Made by a program: the position numbers and the translations under genes. Under the pieces are notes generated by a model. The model worked only from the letters and a program-made list of their open reading frames with translations. It searched no databases and had not been told where the DNA came from. From Thiomonas delicata (lineage in GTDB: Bacteria; Pseudomonadota; Gammaproteobacteria; Burkholderiales; Burkholderiaceae_C), in assembly GCF_900088825.1 (NCBI RefSeq), contig NZ_LT592170.1, forward strand, positions 1,228,852 through 1,292,851: a stretch of 64,000 nt of DNA. The letters are read 5' to 3'. Positions 51,224-60,170 of this stretch are shown here, piece after piece. Within the stretch, counting starts at the first letter, position 1. Every line of letters starts with the position of its first letter.

Positions 51224-52864
51224 ATGCAAGCCACGCTGACAGAACAGCTGCTCCGGGCCTTGAAGCAACGCGGCGCGACGGAGATTTTCGGGATTCCCGG
51301 CGACTTCGCCTTGCCGCTGTTTCGCGAGTTCGAGCGCAGCGCGATCCTGCCCCTGTACACGCTTTCGCACGAGCCCGGCGTCGGCTTCGCCGCCGATGCC
51401 TCCGGCCGGGTGCGCGGCGGGCTGGGCGTGGCCGCCGTCACCTATGGGGCGGGGGCGCTGAACATGGTGAATGCGGTGGCCGGCGCCTACGCCGAGCGCG
51501 TGCCGGTCGTCGTCGTCTCGGGGGCGCCAGCCACGCACGAGGCCGCCAGCGGGTTTCTCCTCCACCACCAGGTCAAGACCCTGGACTCGCAGTGGAAGGT
51601 CTATCAGGAGATCACCGTGGACCAGGCGAGGCTGGACGATCCATCGACCGCGCCCCAGCGAATGGCGCGCGTGCTGGACGCCGCGCTGCGCGCCTCGCGT
51701 CCCGTCTACATCGAGATTCCGCGCGACATGCCGGCGCGGCTTTGCGATGCGGTGCCGGTCTTGCCGTGGCCGCAGCCGGACGCCGAGGCGCTGGCAGCCT
51801 GCGCCGACGAGCTGCTGGCGCGCCTGCGCGCGGCGAAGCGTCCCATCCTGATGGTCGGCGTCGAGGTGCGGCGCTACGGGCTGGAGTCGCGGGTGGCCGA
51901 GCTGGCGCGCAGACTGGGCATCCCCGTGGTGACCAGTTTCATGGGGCGAGGCTTGCTCGCGGATTCGAACGCGGCCCTGCGCGGCACCTATCTCGGCCTT
52001 GCGGGCGACCCCGAGCTCGCGGCCGAGGTGGAAGGCGCCGACGCGCTGCTGCTTCTCGGCGTGATCGTGTCGGACACCAACTTCGCCGTGTCGGCCCGGC
52101 GCATCGATCTCCGGCATGCCATCCAGGCCCTCGAGGGCCGTGTCGTGATGGGGCACCATGTCTATCCCGAGTTGCCGCTGGCCGCGCTGATCGACGCCCT
52201 GCTCGAACGGATTCCCGCCGGCGAGGCCGCGGCCGCCGTGGCGCAAGCCATCGCGGCGCCGGCCCCGGAATGGATCGCGGACGAGGCGCCGGTCGCCCCG
52301 CTCGACATCGCCGCCGCGGTCAACGATCTGTTCCGCCGCCACGGCCCCATGCCGCTCGCCAGCGACGTCGGCGACTGTCTGTTCACCGCCATGGACATGG
52401 GGCCGGCCGAATTGATCGCGCCGGGCTACTACGCGTCGATGGGCTACGGCGTGCCCGCGGGGCTGGGCCTCCAGGCGGCGACCGGGCAGCGCTCGATCAT
52501 TCTGGTCGGCGACGGGGCCTTTCAGATGACGGGCTGGGAGCTGGGCAACGCCGGGCGCTATGGCTGGGACCCGATCGTCCTCGTGTTCAACAACGCCGCC
52601 TGGGAGATGCTGCACGTGTTCGAACCCGAAGCGCGCTTCAATGCCCTGCCAGCCTGGGACTTCGCCTCCATGGCGGCCGGCATGGGCGGCGACGGCATGG
52701 TGGTGCGGACGCGTGCCCAGCTCAAGGCCGCATTGGCGCGCGCGCACACCACGCGCGGGCGCTTTCAGCTGCTCGATATCCGGCTGGCCCCCGGTGCGTT
52801 GTCGCCGACCCTCGAACGCTTCGTGAACGCGGTGCGCCGCCTGTCGGCGCCGACAGCGGCGTGA
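51224..52864 (+). CDS. TPP-dependent 2-oxo acid (phenylpyruvate/indolepyruvate) decarboxylase
   Basis: A 546-residue TPP enzyme. The N-terminal catalytic Glu lies in LSHEPGVGFAADASGRVRGG. The C-terminal TPP/Mg motif GDG begins GDGAFQMTGWELGNAGRYGW and ends with IVLVFNNAAW. Size and sequence match the indolepyruvate/phenylpyruvate decarboxylase branch, which turns aromatic 2-oxo acids into aldehydes. Exact substrate is not clear. It follows ubiT by 26 bases on the same strand and may share its transcript. Confidence 0.82.
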   Translation: MQATLTEQLLRALKQRGATEIFGIPGDFALPLFREFERSAILPLYTLSHEPGVGFAADASGRVRGGLGVAAVTYGAGALNMVNAVAGAYAERVPVVVVSGAPATHEAASGFLLHHQVKTLDSQWKVYQEITVDQARLDDPSTAPQRMARVLDAALRASRPVYIEIPRDMPARLCDAVPVLPWPQPDAEALAACADELLARLRAAKRPILMVGVEVRRYGLESRVAELARRLGIPVVTSFMGRGLLADSNAALRGTYLGLAGDPELAAEVEGADALLLLGVIVSDTNFAVSARRIDLRHAIQALEGRVVMGHHVYPELPLAALIDALLERIPAGEAAAAVAQAIAAPAPEWIADEAPVAPLDIAAAVNDLFRRHGPMPLASDVGDCLFTAMDMGPAELIAPGYYASMGYGVPAGLGLQAATGQRSIILVGDGAFQMTGWELGNAGRYGWDPIVLVFNNAAWEMLHVFEPEARFNALPAWDFASMAAGMGGDGMVVRTRAQLKAALARAHTTRGRFQLLDIRLAPGALSPTLERFVNAVRRLSAPTAA

Positions 52865-52874
52865 TGCCGCAGTG

Positions 52875-52892
52875 AGCCGGCGCCCGCCGGCT
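52875..52892 (+). terminator. GC hairpin after the decarboxylase gene
   Basis: AGCCGGC-GCCC-GCCGGCT is a perfect 7-bp hairpin 11 bases after the stop codon. It has no T run, so it may end transcription only weakly or just protect the mRNA end. Confidence 0.4.
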
Positions 52893-52930
52893 TGAGCTCT
52901 GCCCCTGGCGCCTGGGTTTGGGTGCCCCGC

Positions 52931-52958
52931 TTGACGACATTCGTTTAATCGTTAGAAT
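52931..52958 (+). promoter_or_regulatory. Sigma-70 promoter and operator of the ArsR-rhodanese gene
   Basis: TTGACG (52931-52936), 16-base spacer, TAGAAT (52953-52958). The predicted start of transcription is near 52965, which is the ATG itself, so the mRNA could be leaderless. The imperfect palindrome ATTCGTTTAATCGTTAGAAT (52939-52958) overlaps the promoter and is a likely self-repressor site. Confidence 0.7.
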
Positions 52959-52964
52959 GTGCGC

Positions 52965-53633
52965 ATGAATTCACGCGAACTCAAGAACCATCTCTACGAG
53001 CAGGTCGCCCGCATCGGCCGCGCCGTCTCCAGCCCCAAGCGCCTGGAGTTGCTGGAGTTGCTTGCGCAGGGCGAGAAGGCCGTCGAGACGCTGGCCCGCG
53101 AGGCGGCCATCGACGTCAAGCTCGCCAGCGCGCATCTGCGGGTGCTCAAGGCGGCGCACCTCGTGGCCGTGCGCCAGGACGGCAAGAGCCGCATCTACCG
53201 CCTGAGCGGGGCGGACGTCTCGGCCTTGTGGGTGGCGCTGCGCGGAGTGGCCGAAACCCATGTGGTCGACCTGCAGATGGTCATGCAGCGCCTGTTCTCC
53301 GGGCCCGAGCGCCTCACCCTGGAAAGCAGCCGGACCCTGCTCGACAAGGTTCGCGCCGGCCGGGCCATGCTCATCGACGTTCGGCCCGAGGTCGAGTTCC
53401 TCGCGGCCCATCTGCCCGAGGCGCGCTCCATGCCTTTGGATGAACTCGAAGTCCGGCTGCGCGAACTGCCCCGGGACAAGGAGATCATCGCCTACTGCCG
53501 CGGCCCGTTTTGCGTCATGTCCGACGCGGCGGTCAAGCTGTTGACCCAGCACGGCCTGCGCGCCCACAAGATCGCCGAGGGCGTGGCCGAGTGGCAGGCT
53601 GCCGGGCTGCCCGTCGAATCCCTCGCCTCATAA
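52965..53633 (+). CDS. ArsR-family regulator fused to a rhodanese domain
   Basis: A 222-residue protein. Residues 1-95 are an ArsR/SmtB winged helix (SSPKRLELLELLAQGEKAVE, AREAAIDVKLASAHLRVLKA). Residues 120-222 are a rhodanese domain with the active-site loop IIAYCRGPFCVMSDAAVKLL. No cysteine is present in the winged-helix part, so sensing, if it is of persulfide, would go through the rhodanese cysteines. It heads a sulfur-related gene block. GTG at 52959 is an alternative start. Confidence 0.87.
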   Translation: MNSRELKNHLYEQVARIGRAVSSPKRLELLELLAQGEKAVETLAREAAIDVKLASAHLRVLKAAHLVAVRQDGKSRIYRLSGADVSALWVALRGVAETHVVDLQMVMQRLFSGPERLTLESSRTLLDKVRAGRAMLIDVRPEVEFLAAHLPEARSMPLDELEVRLRELPRDKEIIAYCRGPFCVMSDAAVKLLTQHGLRAHKIAEGVAEWQAAGLPVESLAS

Positions 53634-53648
53634 CCACGGGAGCCCTTG

Positions 53649-53999
53649 ATGAGCACCTTTCTATTCATCCTGAACGAAGCGCCCTATGGCAGCGAACGCA
53701 CCTACAACGGCTTGCGTCTGGCGGCGACCCTGACGGCCCAGCCCGAGCAGCAGGTGCGCGTGTTCCTGATCGGCGACGCCGTGCTTGGCGCCAAGGCCGG
53801 GCAGAAAGTGCCGGCGGGTTACTACAACGTCGAGACCATGCTGGCCAAGGTCGCGCAGCGCGGCGAGGTCGGCCTGTGCGGAACCTGCATGGACGCCCGC
53901 GGCTTGCGCGACGAGGAGATGAGCCCGGGCTGCCGCCGGTCCACGATGGTGCAGCTCGGGCAGTGGACAACCCAGGCCGACAAGGTCCTGGTTTTTTGA
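53649..53999 (+). CDS. DsrE/DsrF-like sulfur-relay protein
   Basis: A 116-residue DsrE-fold protein: FLFILNEAPYGSERTYNGLR at the start, VFLIGDAVLGAKAGQKVPAG in the middle, and the conserved-cysteine segment EVGLCGTCMDARGLRDEEMS. Such proteins bind sulfur on cysteine and pass it on. It is the second gene of the block, 15 bases after the regulator, with the sulfur-oxidising hydrolase directly after. Confidence 0.85.
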   Translation: MSTFLFILNEAPYGSERTYNGLRLAATLTAQPEQQVRVFLIGDAVLGAKAGQKVPAGYYNVETMLAKVAQRGEVGLCGTCMDARGLRDEEMSPGCRRSTMVQLGQWTTQADKVLVF

Positions 54000-54020
54000 A
54001 GACCGTCGAGGAGATCATCC

Positions 54021-54752
54021 ATGTTTTTCAAGCAACTCCCCACCAAGGAATCCAGCCTGTCCTATTTCTTCGGCTGTGGCGGCCTGGGCAAGGCCGTGGC
54101 GGTGGACGTGGTGGCCGGCGACGAACCCTGGTTCGTGGAGCAGGCGGCGCAGGCCGGCGTGACCATCACCCACGTCATCGACACCCATGTGCACGCCGAC
54201 CATGTCTCGGGCGGACGCAAGCTGGCCGAGCTGACCGGAGCGCCCTATTGCCTGCATGAAAGCGCGCGCGACCTCGTGCACTTCGACTTCGAACCCCTGC
54301 GCGACGAACAGGCCATCGTCGCCGGCAATGTGACGGTGCGCGTGCTGCACACCCCCGGCCACACGCTGGATAGCACCTGCCTGCTGGTCACCGACAAGCG
54401 GCGCGGCGAGGCGCCCTGGTTCGCCATCACCGGCGACACCCTGTTCGTCGGCGCGGTGGGCCGTCCCGATCTGGCCGGGCGCGAGCGCGAGATGGCCGGC
54501 ATTCTGTATGACAGCCTGCACCGCAAACTCCTCAACCTGCCCGACGACGTCGAGATCTACCCTGGGCACCAGGCCGGCAGCGCCTGCGGCGCCGGCCTGT
54601 CGGGCAAGCCCTCGTCGACCTTGGGCTTCGAGAAGCGCTGGAACCCCGCGCTCAGCCTGCCGCGCGAAGCCTTCATCGACGCGCTGACGGCGCAGATCCC
54701 GCCGCGCCCGGCCGATATGGACCGCATCGTCGCCGCCAACACCGCGGCTTGA
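54021..54752 (+). CDS. MBL-fold persulfide-dioxygenase-like hydrolase
   Basis: A 243-residue metallo-beta-lactamase-fold protein of the ETHE1/persulfide dioxygenase group. The iron-binding motif is DTHVHADHVSGG; further ligands are in VLHTPGHTLDST, GDTLFVGAVGRPDLAG and EIYPGHQAGSACG. It would oxidise glutathione persulfide to sulfite, detoxifying sulfide. Its location after an ArsR-rhodanese regulator is like the BigR-type operons. Confidence 0.85.
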   Translation: MFFKQLPTKESSLSYFFGCGGLGKAVAVDVVAGDEPWFVEQAAQAGVTITHVIDTHVHADHVSGGRKLAELTGAPYCLHESARDLVHFDFEPLRDEQAIVAGNVTVRVLHTPGHTLDSTCLLVTDKRRGEAPWFAITGDTLFVGAVGRPDLAGREREMAGILYDSLHRKLLNLPDDVEIYPGHQAGSACGAGLSGKPSSTLGFEKRWNPALSLPREAFIDALTAQIPPRPADMDRIVAANTAA

Positions 54753-54760
54753 GCTTGCCC

Positions 54761-56128
54761 ATGCCACGCAGCCTCGACACCTCCCCGGCAGCGCGCGCCG
54801 GGCTCGCACCCGCATCGCCGCACGACCGCTACGTGCAGGGCATCCGCATCAACCTGCACCAGTTCGTCTGGCAGGCGGTGCAGGTGATGTTCGTCGGCCT
54901 GGTCATCGGCATGGAGCGCAACGTCCTGCCGGTGGTGGCCAGCCAGGACTTCGGCGTGCCCAAGACCTCGTTCCTGTACCTGATGTCCTTCGTCATCTCC
55001 TTCGGCCTGGTCAAGGGGGCGCTCAACTTCATCGCCGGCCGGCTCTCCGAGCGCATCGGGCGCAAGACCGTGCTGGTGATGGGCTGGCTGGCGGCGATTC
55101 CGATTCCCTTCCTGATCTACTTCGCGCCGAACTGGTGGTGGATCGTCGCCGCCAATCTGTTCCTCGGCGTCAACCAGGGCTTCGCCTGGAGCATGACCGT
55201 CACCAGCAAGGTGGACATCACGAAGGCCGAGCAGCGCGGCCTGGCCACCGGCATCAACGAGTTCGCCGGCTATGCCGCGGTGGGCCTGGCGGGCATCGCA
55301 ACCGGCTATCTGAGCCATCTGTACGGACCGCGCGGGGCGTTGCTCGGCTTTGCCCTGGTGGTCATCGCGCTGGGGCTGGGCACGGCGCTGCTGTTCGTGC
55401 GGGAGACGCTGCCCTGGGCGCGCGCCGAGAGCCATCGTCACGCCACCAACCAGCACGCCGGGCCCCGGCCGCGCTTTGCCCAGGGCCTGCCCGACCACCC
55501 GAGTTCCAAGCTGGTGTTCCTGTTCGTCTCGTTTCGCCACGCCACCTTCTCAGCCTTGTGTCAGGCCGGGGTGGCCAACAAGGTGGCCGACACCCTGCTC
55601 TGGGTGCTGTTCCCCTTGTATCTGCACCAGCAGGGCCTGAGCTTGGTGCAGATCGGCTGGGTGACGGGAGTCTATGGACTGGTCTGGGGCGCGTCGCAGT
55701 TATGGACCGGGCCGCTGTCGGATCGCATCGGGCGCAAGAAACCGGTGGTCGCCGGGTTGTGGCTGCTCGGCGCGGGGGTCGCCAGCGTGATGCTGGTCCA
55801 CGGCATGGCGGCCTGGCTAGCCGCGGCGGCGGTGATGGGCGTGGGCATGGCCCTGCTGTATCCGAATCTCATCGCCGCAGTGGCCGACATCTCGCACCCG
55901 AACTGGCGCAGTTCCTCGCTCGGCACCTACCGCTACTGGCGCGACACCGGCTATGCGCTCGGGGCGCTGGCGCTGGGCTTGATCGCGCAGGCCCGCGGCG
56001 ACATGGCGCCGGCGTTCTGGTTCACCGCGGCCTTGCTCTTGGTCTCCGGCGGCTGGGTTTTGCTGCGGGCCGAGGAAACCCATCCAAGGCTGCCTCCGCG
56101 CAAGGTTCGCGGCGCCGACGCACCTTAG
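54761..56128 (+). CDS. MFS transporter of the sulfur block
   Basis: A 455-residue, twelve-segment MFS protein. Signature loops are GRLSERIGRKTVLVMGWLAA and GPLSDRIGRKKPVVAGLWLL. It starts eight bases after the hydrolase stop and is part of the same unit. A substrate cannot be named. Sulfite or another sulfur compound is a guess from context. Confidence 0.85.
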   Translation: MPRSLDTSPAARAGLAPASPHDRYVQGIRINLHQFVWQAVQVMFVGLVIGMERNVLPVVASQDFGVPKTSFLYLMSFVISFGLVKGALNFIAGRLSERIGRKTVLVMGWLAAIPIPFLIYFAPNWWWIVAANLFLGVNQGFAWSMTVTSKVDITKAEQRGLATGINEFAGYAAVGLAGIATGYLSHLYGPRGALLGFALVVIALGLGTALLFVRETLPWARAESHRHATNQHAGPRPRFAQGLPDHPSSKLVFLFVSFRHATFSALCQAGVANKVADTLLWVLFPLYLHQQGLSLVQIGWVTGVYGLVWGASQLWTGPLSDRIGRKKPVVAGLWLLGAGVASVMLVHGMAAWLAAAAVMGVGMALLYPNLIAAVADISHPNWRSSSLGTYRYWRDTGYALGALALGLIAQARGDMAPAFWFTAALLLVSGGWVLLRAEETHPRLPPRKVRGADAP

Positions 56129-56192
56129 CCGCGTCGAGCTGAGCGTTCGCCGCGAGGCGAGCAAGAGACTGGATTCATGAGGAGATTGTTCG

Positions 56193-57329
56193 ATGACGGC
56201 CATCACTGAAGTCTTGTTGGGCGGTTTCGCTGCCGCCCTGGTGCTTGGCGCCTCGGCCCAGGCCACGCGCTTTTGCCCGCAGGGCGGCCTGCGCGAATCC
56301 TTGCAGGAGGGCAAACCTGCCCGCATGGCCGCCTATGCGGCCGCCATCGGCGTGGCCATGCTGGCTGTGGCCGGGCTGCAGCTCGTCCTCGGGCAGGCCC
56401 TGGCGCCGTCGCGTCCGGCCTACCTGGGGCCCGAGCTGCAGTGGGGGCGCTACGTCCTGGGCGGGCTGTTGTTCGGCGCCGGCATGGTGTTGGCGCGCGG
56501 TTGTCCGCTGCGCACGCTGGTGCGCGTGGGGCAGGGCAGCGCGCAGGCCTTGGTCTTGCTCGTGGTGATGGCCGTTGCGGCGTATGTCATGACGCGCACC
56601 GCGCTGTACGGCGCGTGGTTCGCCCCCTGGCTGAGTCACCTGTCGGTCGACTTGCGCCGCTGGGGGCTGCAGGGCCAGGGGCTGGACGCCCTGCTCGGGC
56701 TCCACGGCCTCGGCGCGCGCGTGGCGCTGGGCGCCTGCCTCGGTCTCGGCCTGCTTGCGCTGGCCTGGCGCGGGCTGCCATGGCGGCAAACCCGCCTACT
56801 GTGGCTCGGCGCGGCGCTGATCGGCCTCATGGTGGCGGCGGGCTATGCCATCACCGCCGGGCCATGGGGCTCGCGCGCCCTGGACGAAGCGGCCTTCCTG
56901 AGCCAGCCGCCCGACGGCATGGGGGTACAGTCCTTCAGCTTTGCCGGGCCCCTGAGCGACGCGGCCTATTTCGTGCTGCATCCGTCGAGCCAGACCCTGA
57001 GCTTCGGCGTCGTCGCCGTGCTCGGCGCGCTGAGCGGGGCGCTGCTGGCGGCGCTGCTGCGGCGAGAATTCAGCTTCGAGGGCTTCGCCGCCCCGCGCGA
57101 CATGGCGCGATCCTTGTTCGGCGCGGTGTTGACGGGGGCTGGCGCGGTCCTGGGGCTGGGTTGCACGGTGGGGCACGGCCTGAGCGGCATTTCGGTCCTC
57201 TCGGTCGGTTCGATGCTGGGGCTGGCGTCGATTTTCGTCGGTGCCTGGCTGACCATGCGCCTGGAGGGCGGACTGACGGGGACGAAGTTGCCGCGCAGTC
57301 GCCCGTCGGCGCTGTTCTTACGGAGTTGA
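56193..57329 (+). CDS. YeeE/YedE-family thiosulfate or sulfur transporter
   Basis: A 378-residue membrane protein with nine or more hydrophobic segments. The three conserved-cysteine motifs of the YeeE/YedE family are seen: TRFCPQGGLRES, LARGCPLRTLVR and LGLGCTVGHGLSG. YeeE (TsuA) carries thiosulfate through such cysteines. AGGAG lies upstream of the ATG at a loose distance. The next gene follows after three bases. Confidence 0.88.
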   Translation: MTAITEVLLGGFAAALVLGASAQATRFCPQGGLRESLQEGKPARMAAYAAAIGVAMLAVAGLQLVLGQALAPSRPAYLGPELQWGRYVLGGLLFGAGMVLARGCPLRTLVRVGQGSAQALVLLVVMAVAAYVMTRTALYGAWFAPWLSHLSVDLRRWGLQGQGLDALLGLHGLGARVALGACLGLGLLALAWRGLPWRQTRLLWLGAALIGLMVAAGYAITAGPWGSRALDEAAFLSQPPDGMGVQSFSFAGPLSDAAYFVLHPSSQTLSFGVVAVLGALSGALLAALLRREFSFEGFAAPRDMARSLFGAVLTGAGAVLGLGCTVGHGLSGISVLSVGSMLGLASIFVGAWLTMRLEGGLTGTKLPRSRPSALFLRS

Positions 57330-57332
57330 ACG

Positions 57333-57908
57333 ATGGATGGTCGTGTTTTTCCCTTGCTCGCCGCACTCGCCTGTGCCGGACTTTCGCCCGGCGCCGCCCA
57401 GGCCGCGGATGCCGCCCCGGCCGCAGCGGCGAGTGCGGCGCAACCGTCGTGGACGAACGCCAGGCACGCCTTCACCGTGCAATTGATCCAGCTCGGCCCC
57501 GACAATGTGCGCGCCTTTTACGAGAACATGGGCTATCCGCCCAAGGCCATCGATGCCATCGCCAAGGTCTGCGTGTTCGGAACCTCGATCCGGAACGACG
57601 CCAAGGCTCCCATCACCTATGACGTGGCCGACTGGAAGGCCGTGACCCCGGATGGCAAGCGGCACCCCTTGATCACCAAGACCCAGTGGCTGCACCGCTG
57701 GCAGCCACTGGGCGTGAGTTCGGATTGGTCGATCCTGCCGGCGCAGCAAACCCTGCAGCCCGGGGATTGGGCCCAGGGATTCACCACCGTCGACTTGCCG
57801 CGCGGCACGCGGTTCAAACTTGTTTATTTCTGGAGAGAGCATGGAACGCAGCATCAAGCCACATTGGTCGGACCGCAATGCGCAGCGGCCCCGCATGCCC
57901 AACCCTGA
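57333..57908 (+). CDS. Periplasmic hypothetical protein of the sulfur block
   Basis: A 191-residue protein with a signal peptide ending near GAAQAADAAPA. Mature sequence includes FTVQLIQLGPDNVRAFYENM, VCVFGTSIRNDAKAPITYDV and LQPGDWAQGFTTVDLPRGTR, consistent with an all-beta fold. Two cysteines (CVFG and PQCAAA) might pair or bind a metal. I do not recognise the family. It overlaps the thioredoxin-like gene by 68 bases or less and so is likely made with it. Confidence 0.65.
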   Translation: MDGRVFPLLAALACAGLSPGAAQAADAAPAAAASAAQPSWTNARHAFTVQLIQLGPDNVRAFYENMGYPPKAIDAIAKVCVFGTSIRNDAKAPITYDVADWKAVTPDGKRHPLITKTQWLHRWQPLGVSSDWSILPAQQTLQPGDWAQGFTTVDLPRGTRFKLVYFWREHGTQHQATLVGPQCAAAPHAQP

Positions 57909-58446
57909 GCGCCGCCAGGTGCTGTCCTGGCTCGGCGGCGCCGGGCTGCTGGCCGTTGGCGCGGCGCGCACCGCCCGCGCCGCCGACCCGGTGCAGGACC
58001 ACGCGCTCGCGGTGGTGCAGCCGCCGCGCCCGGCGCCGGCATTCAGTCTGCAGGACATCAACGGCAAAACCCACCGCCTGGCCGATTACCGCGGCAAGGT
58101 GGTGCTGGTCAATTTCTGGGCCACCTGGTGCCCGCCTTGCCGGCAGGAAATGCCGTCCATCGAACGGCTTTACCTGTCGATGAAGGGGCGTCCCTTCGAG
58201 GTGCTGGCGCTGGACCAGGGCGAGACCCTGAACAATGTGTTCGCGTATATGGGGCAGCTCAACCCCTCGCCCACCTTCCCGGTGTTGCTGGACCAGCATA
58301 GCGAGGTGGCGCATGCGTTCGGCGTGATGGGCATTCCGACGACCTATCTGATCGACAAGCAGGGCCTGATCGTCCGGCAGGCCGTCGGCGGGCGGGATTA
58401 CGACAGCCCAGCGATTCGGCAGGTCATCGAGGCTCTGATGCGCTGA
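57841..58446 (+). CDS. Tat-exported TlpA/ResA-like thioredoxin
   Basis: A 201-residue periplasmic thioredoxin-fold protein. A Tat-type signal is visible (PNPERRQVLSWLGGAGLLAV). The active site is FWATWCPPCRQEMPSIERLY. The cis-Pro loop is GIPTTYLIDKQGL. ATG 57841 has GGAG six bases upstream but lies inside the preceding gene; ATG 57895 would give a shorter n-region. It may reduce disulfides or persulfides for its periplasmic neighbour. Confidence 0.85.
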   Translation: MERSIKPHWSDRNAQRPRMPNPERRQVLSWLGGAGLLAVGAARTARAADPVQDHALAVVQPPRPAPAFSLQDINGKTHRLADYRGKVVLVNFWATWCPPCRQEMPSIERLYLSMKGRPFEVLALDQGETLNNVFAYMGQLNPSPTFPVLLDQHSEVAHAFGVMGIPTTYLIDKQGLIVRQAVGGRDYDSPAIRQVIEALMR

Positions 58447-58457
58447 ACAGGACCTGA

Positions 58458-60170
58458 TCAGGCCACGGTGAACTGGCCCATCATGCCGTTGTCCTCGTGC
58501 TCGAGGATGTGGCAGTGGTACATGAAGGGATGCGCCCGGCCCGCAGGCTGGTCGAAGCGGGCGGCGAGGCGCACCGTTTCATTGCGGCGCACGAAGACCA
58601 CGTCCTTCCAGCCGCGCTCGTGCTCGGGCGGCACGCTGCCGTCGCGATCCAGAATCTGGAACGAGGTGCCGTGCAGGTGGAAGGGATGGGCCATCTCCGC
58701 ATCATTGCTCACCTCCCAGACTTCGGTGCTGCCCAGGCGTACGCGCTGATTGATCACCGCCATGTCCATGAACTGGTGGTTGATGGAAAACAGATGCTGC
58801 ATGCCGATGCCCAGGCTCATTCCGCCGGGACCGGCGTTGGCGGACGCACGCGCTGCGCCCGCCATGCCGCCCATGGCCTGCATGCCGCCGGCCATCATCG
58901 AGCCCATCATGCCCTGCAAGCTGAAATGCCGCACGGGCGCATCCGGCCGCAGCGCCGGGATGGAGACGAGCTTGGCCGGCAGGCGCGCGGACCTTGCCAG
59001 CGGCGCGCCGACGCGCAGTTGCAGCAGGTCGAAACCCTGGTGATCGAAGATGTCGGCGTCCATCGGCATGCTGCTCAAGCCGGGAACCACCGAGCCGGAG
59101 TCGCTGCGCAGCACCAGGGCCTTGCCCTGCAGGCGACGCAGATCGAGCAGGATCTCGGCGCGCTCGGCCGGGGCCAGCAGCAGGCTGCGCATCTCCACCG
59201 GACGCGCGAGCAGGCCGGCGTCGCCGGCAATCACGTGAAAGGACTGGCCTTCGGCGAAAGCCAGGTTGTAGACCCGCGCGTTGGAGCCATTGAGCACGCG
59301 CAGGCGTACCCATTGCGCCGGCACCTGCACGTAAGGCTGCTCGCGGCCGTTGACCAGGAAGCGGTTCCCCTTCATGCCCATGCGGTCCATCATGCTGGGC
59401 ATGTACAACAGGCGGCCGCCGGCGTCCATGCGACGGTCCTGCAGGATGAGCGCAATGTCGTCCACGCCCCAGGTCCGGGGCAGATCCAGGGCCCGATCCA
59501 CGCCGTCGTCCACCAGCAGCATGCCGGCCAGTCCGGCATAGACATGCGCCCCGGTCAGCCCGTCGGGATGGGGGTGGTACCACAGGGTCGCCCCCGGCTG
59601 ATCCAGCGCGAAGTCATACACCAGCGATTGACCGGGCGCAATCAGGCTCTGCGGGCCGCCGTCCATGCGCCCCGGCACATGCGCGCCGTGCCAGTGGGTG
59701 GTCGTGGCCTGGTTCAGATCGTTGCGCACGGCGATGCGGACCTGTTTGCCGCGCGGCACCCGCAACGCGGGCCCGAGGTAGGCGCCGTTGTAGCCCCAGG
59801 TCGGCGTGCGCACCCCGGCCAGCAGTTCGCTGTGGCCGGCAGACATGCGCAGGGCGTACCCCAGGCTGCCATCGGCCCGCGGCTGGCCTTGCAACTGCGC
59901 GGGGATGACCAGGGGACGCTCGAACCGGGCGGGCCTGGGGGCGTGCGCCGGCGCGGCGCCCATGCCTGGCATGCCGGCCATGCCGCCTGACATCGGCCCC
60001 ATGGGCATGCCCGCCATGCCTTGGGCGTGAGCGCGTCCGGCCATCCACAAGGCGCCGCCGGCGGCCGCCGCGCCCAGCATCTGGCGCCGCGTGGGGATTG
60101 GCAGGGCCGGCGTCGCGGCGGTCCTGGACGGCGAGGTCTCGTCTGCATCGGGGCGTCGGGTGTCGGGCAT
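58458..60170 (-). CDS. Multicopper oxidase, Met-rich, CueO/CopA-like
   Basis: A 570-residue periplasmic multicopper oxidase. The twin-arginine-like start is PTRRQMLGAAAAGGALWMAG. Copper motifs in order are HWHGAHVP, WYHPHPDGLTG, HPFHLHGTSFQI and YHCHILEHEDNGMMG (with the T1 axial Met). Met-rich runs occur after the signal (MAGMPMGPMSGGMAGMPGMG) and near residue 440 (MMGSMMAGGMQAMGGMAG), as in Cu(I) oxidases. The ATG at 60170 is chosen to start just before the signal; the frame upstream is Arg/Pro-rich non-coding. It likely protects against copper. Confidence 0.9.
   Translation of the reverse strand: MPDTRRPDADETSPSRTAATPALPIPTRRQMLGAAAAGGALWMAGRAHAQGMAGMPMGPMSGGMAGMPGMGAAPAHAPRPARFERPLVIPAQLQGQPRADGSLGYALRMSAGHSELLAGVRTPTWGYNGAYLGPALRVPRGKQVRIAVRNDLNQATTTHWHGAHVPGRMDGGPQSLIAPGQSLVYDFALDQPGATLWYHPHPDGLTGAHVYAGLAGMLLVDDGVDRALDLPRTWGVDDIALILQDRRMDAGGRLLYMPSMMDRMGMKGNRFLVNGREQPYVQVPAQWVRLRVLNGSNARVYNLAFAEGQSFHVIAGDAGLLARPVEMRSLLLAPAERAEILLDLRRLQGKALVLRSDSGSVVPGLSSMPMDADIFDHQGFDLLQLRVGAPLARSARLPAKLVSIPALRPDAPVRHFSLQGMMGSMMAGGMQAMGGMAGAARASANAGPGGMSLGIGMQHLFSINHQFMDMAVINQRVRLGSTEVWEVSNDAEMAHPFHLHGTSFQILDRDGSVPPEHERGWKDVVFVRRNETVRLAARFDQPAGRAHPFMYHCHILEHEDNGMMGQFTVA

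Noticed and set aside
58497-59990. A 497-residue plus-strand frame opposite the multicopper oxidase
   Set aside because: Ala/His/Gly-rich antisense shadow; the copper motifs are on the minus strand.
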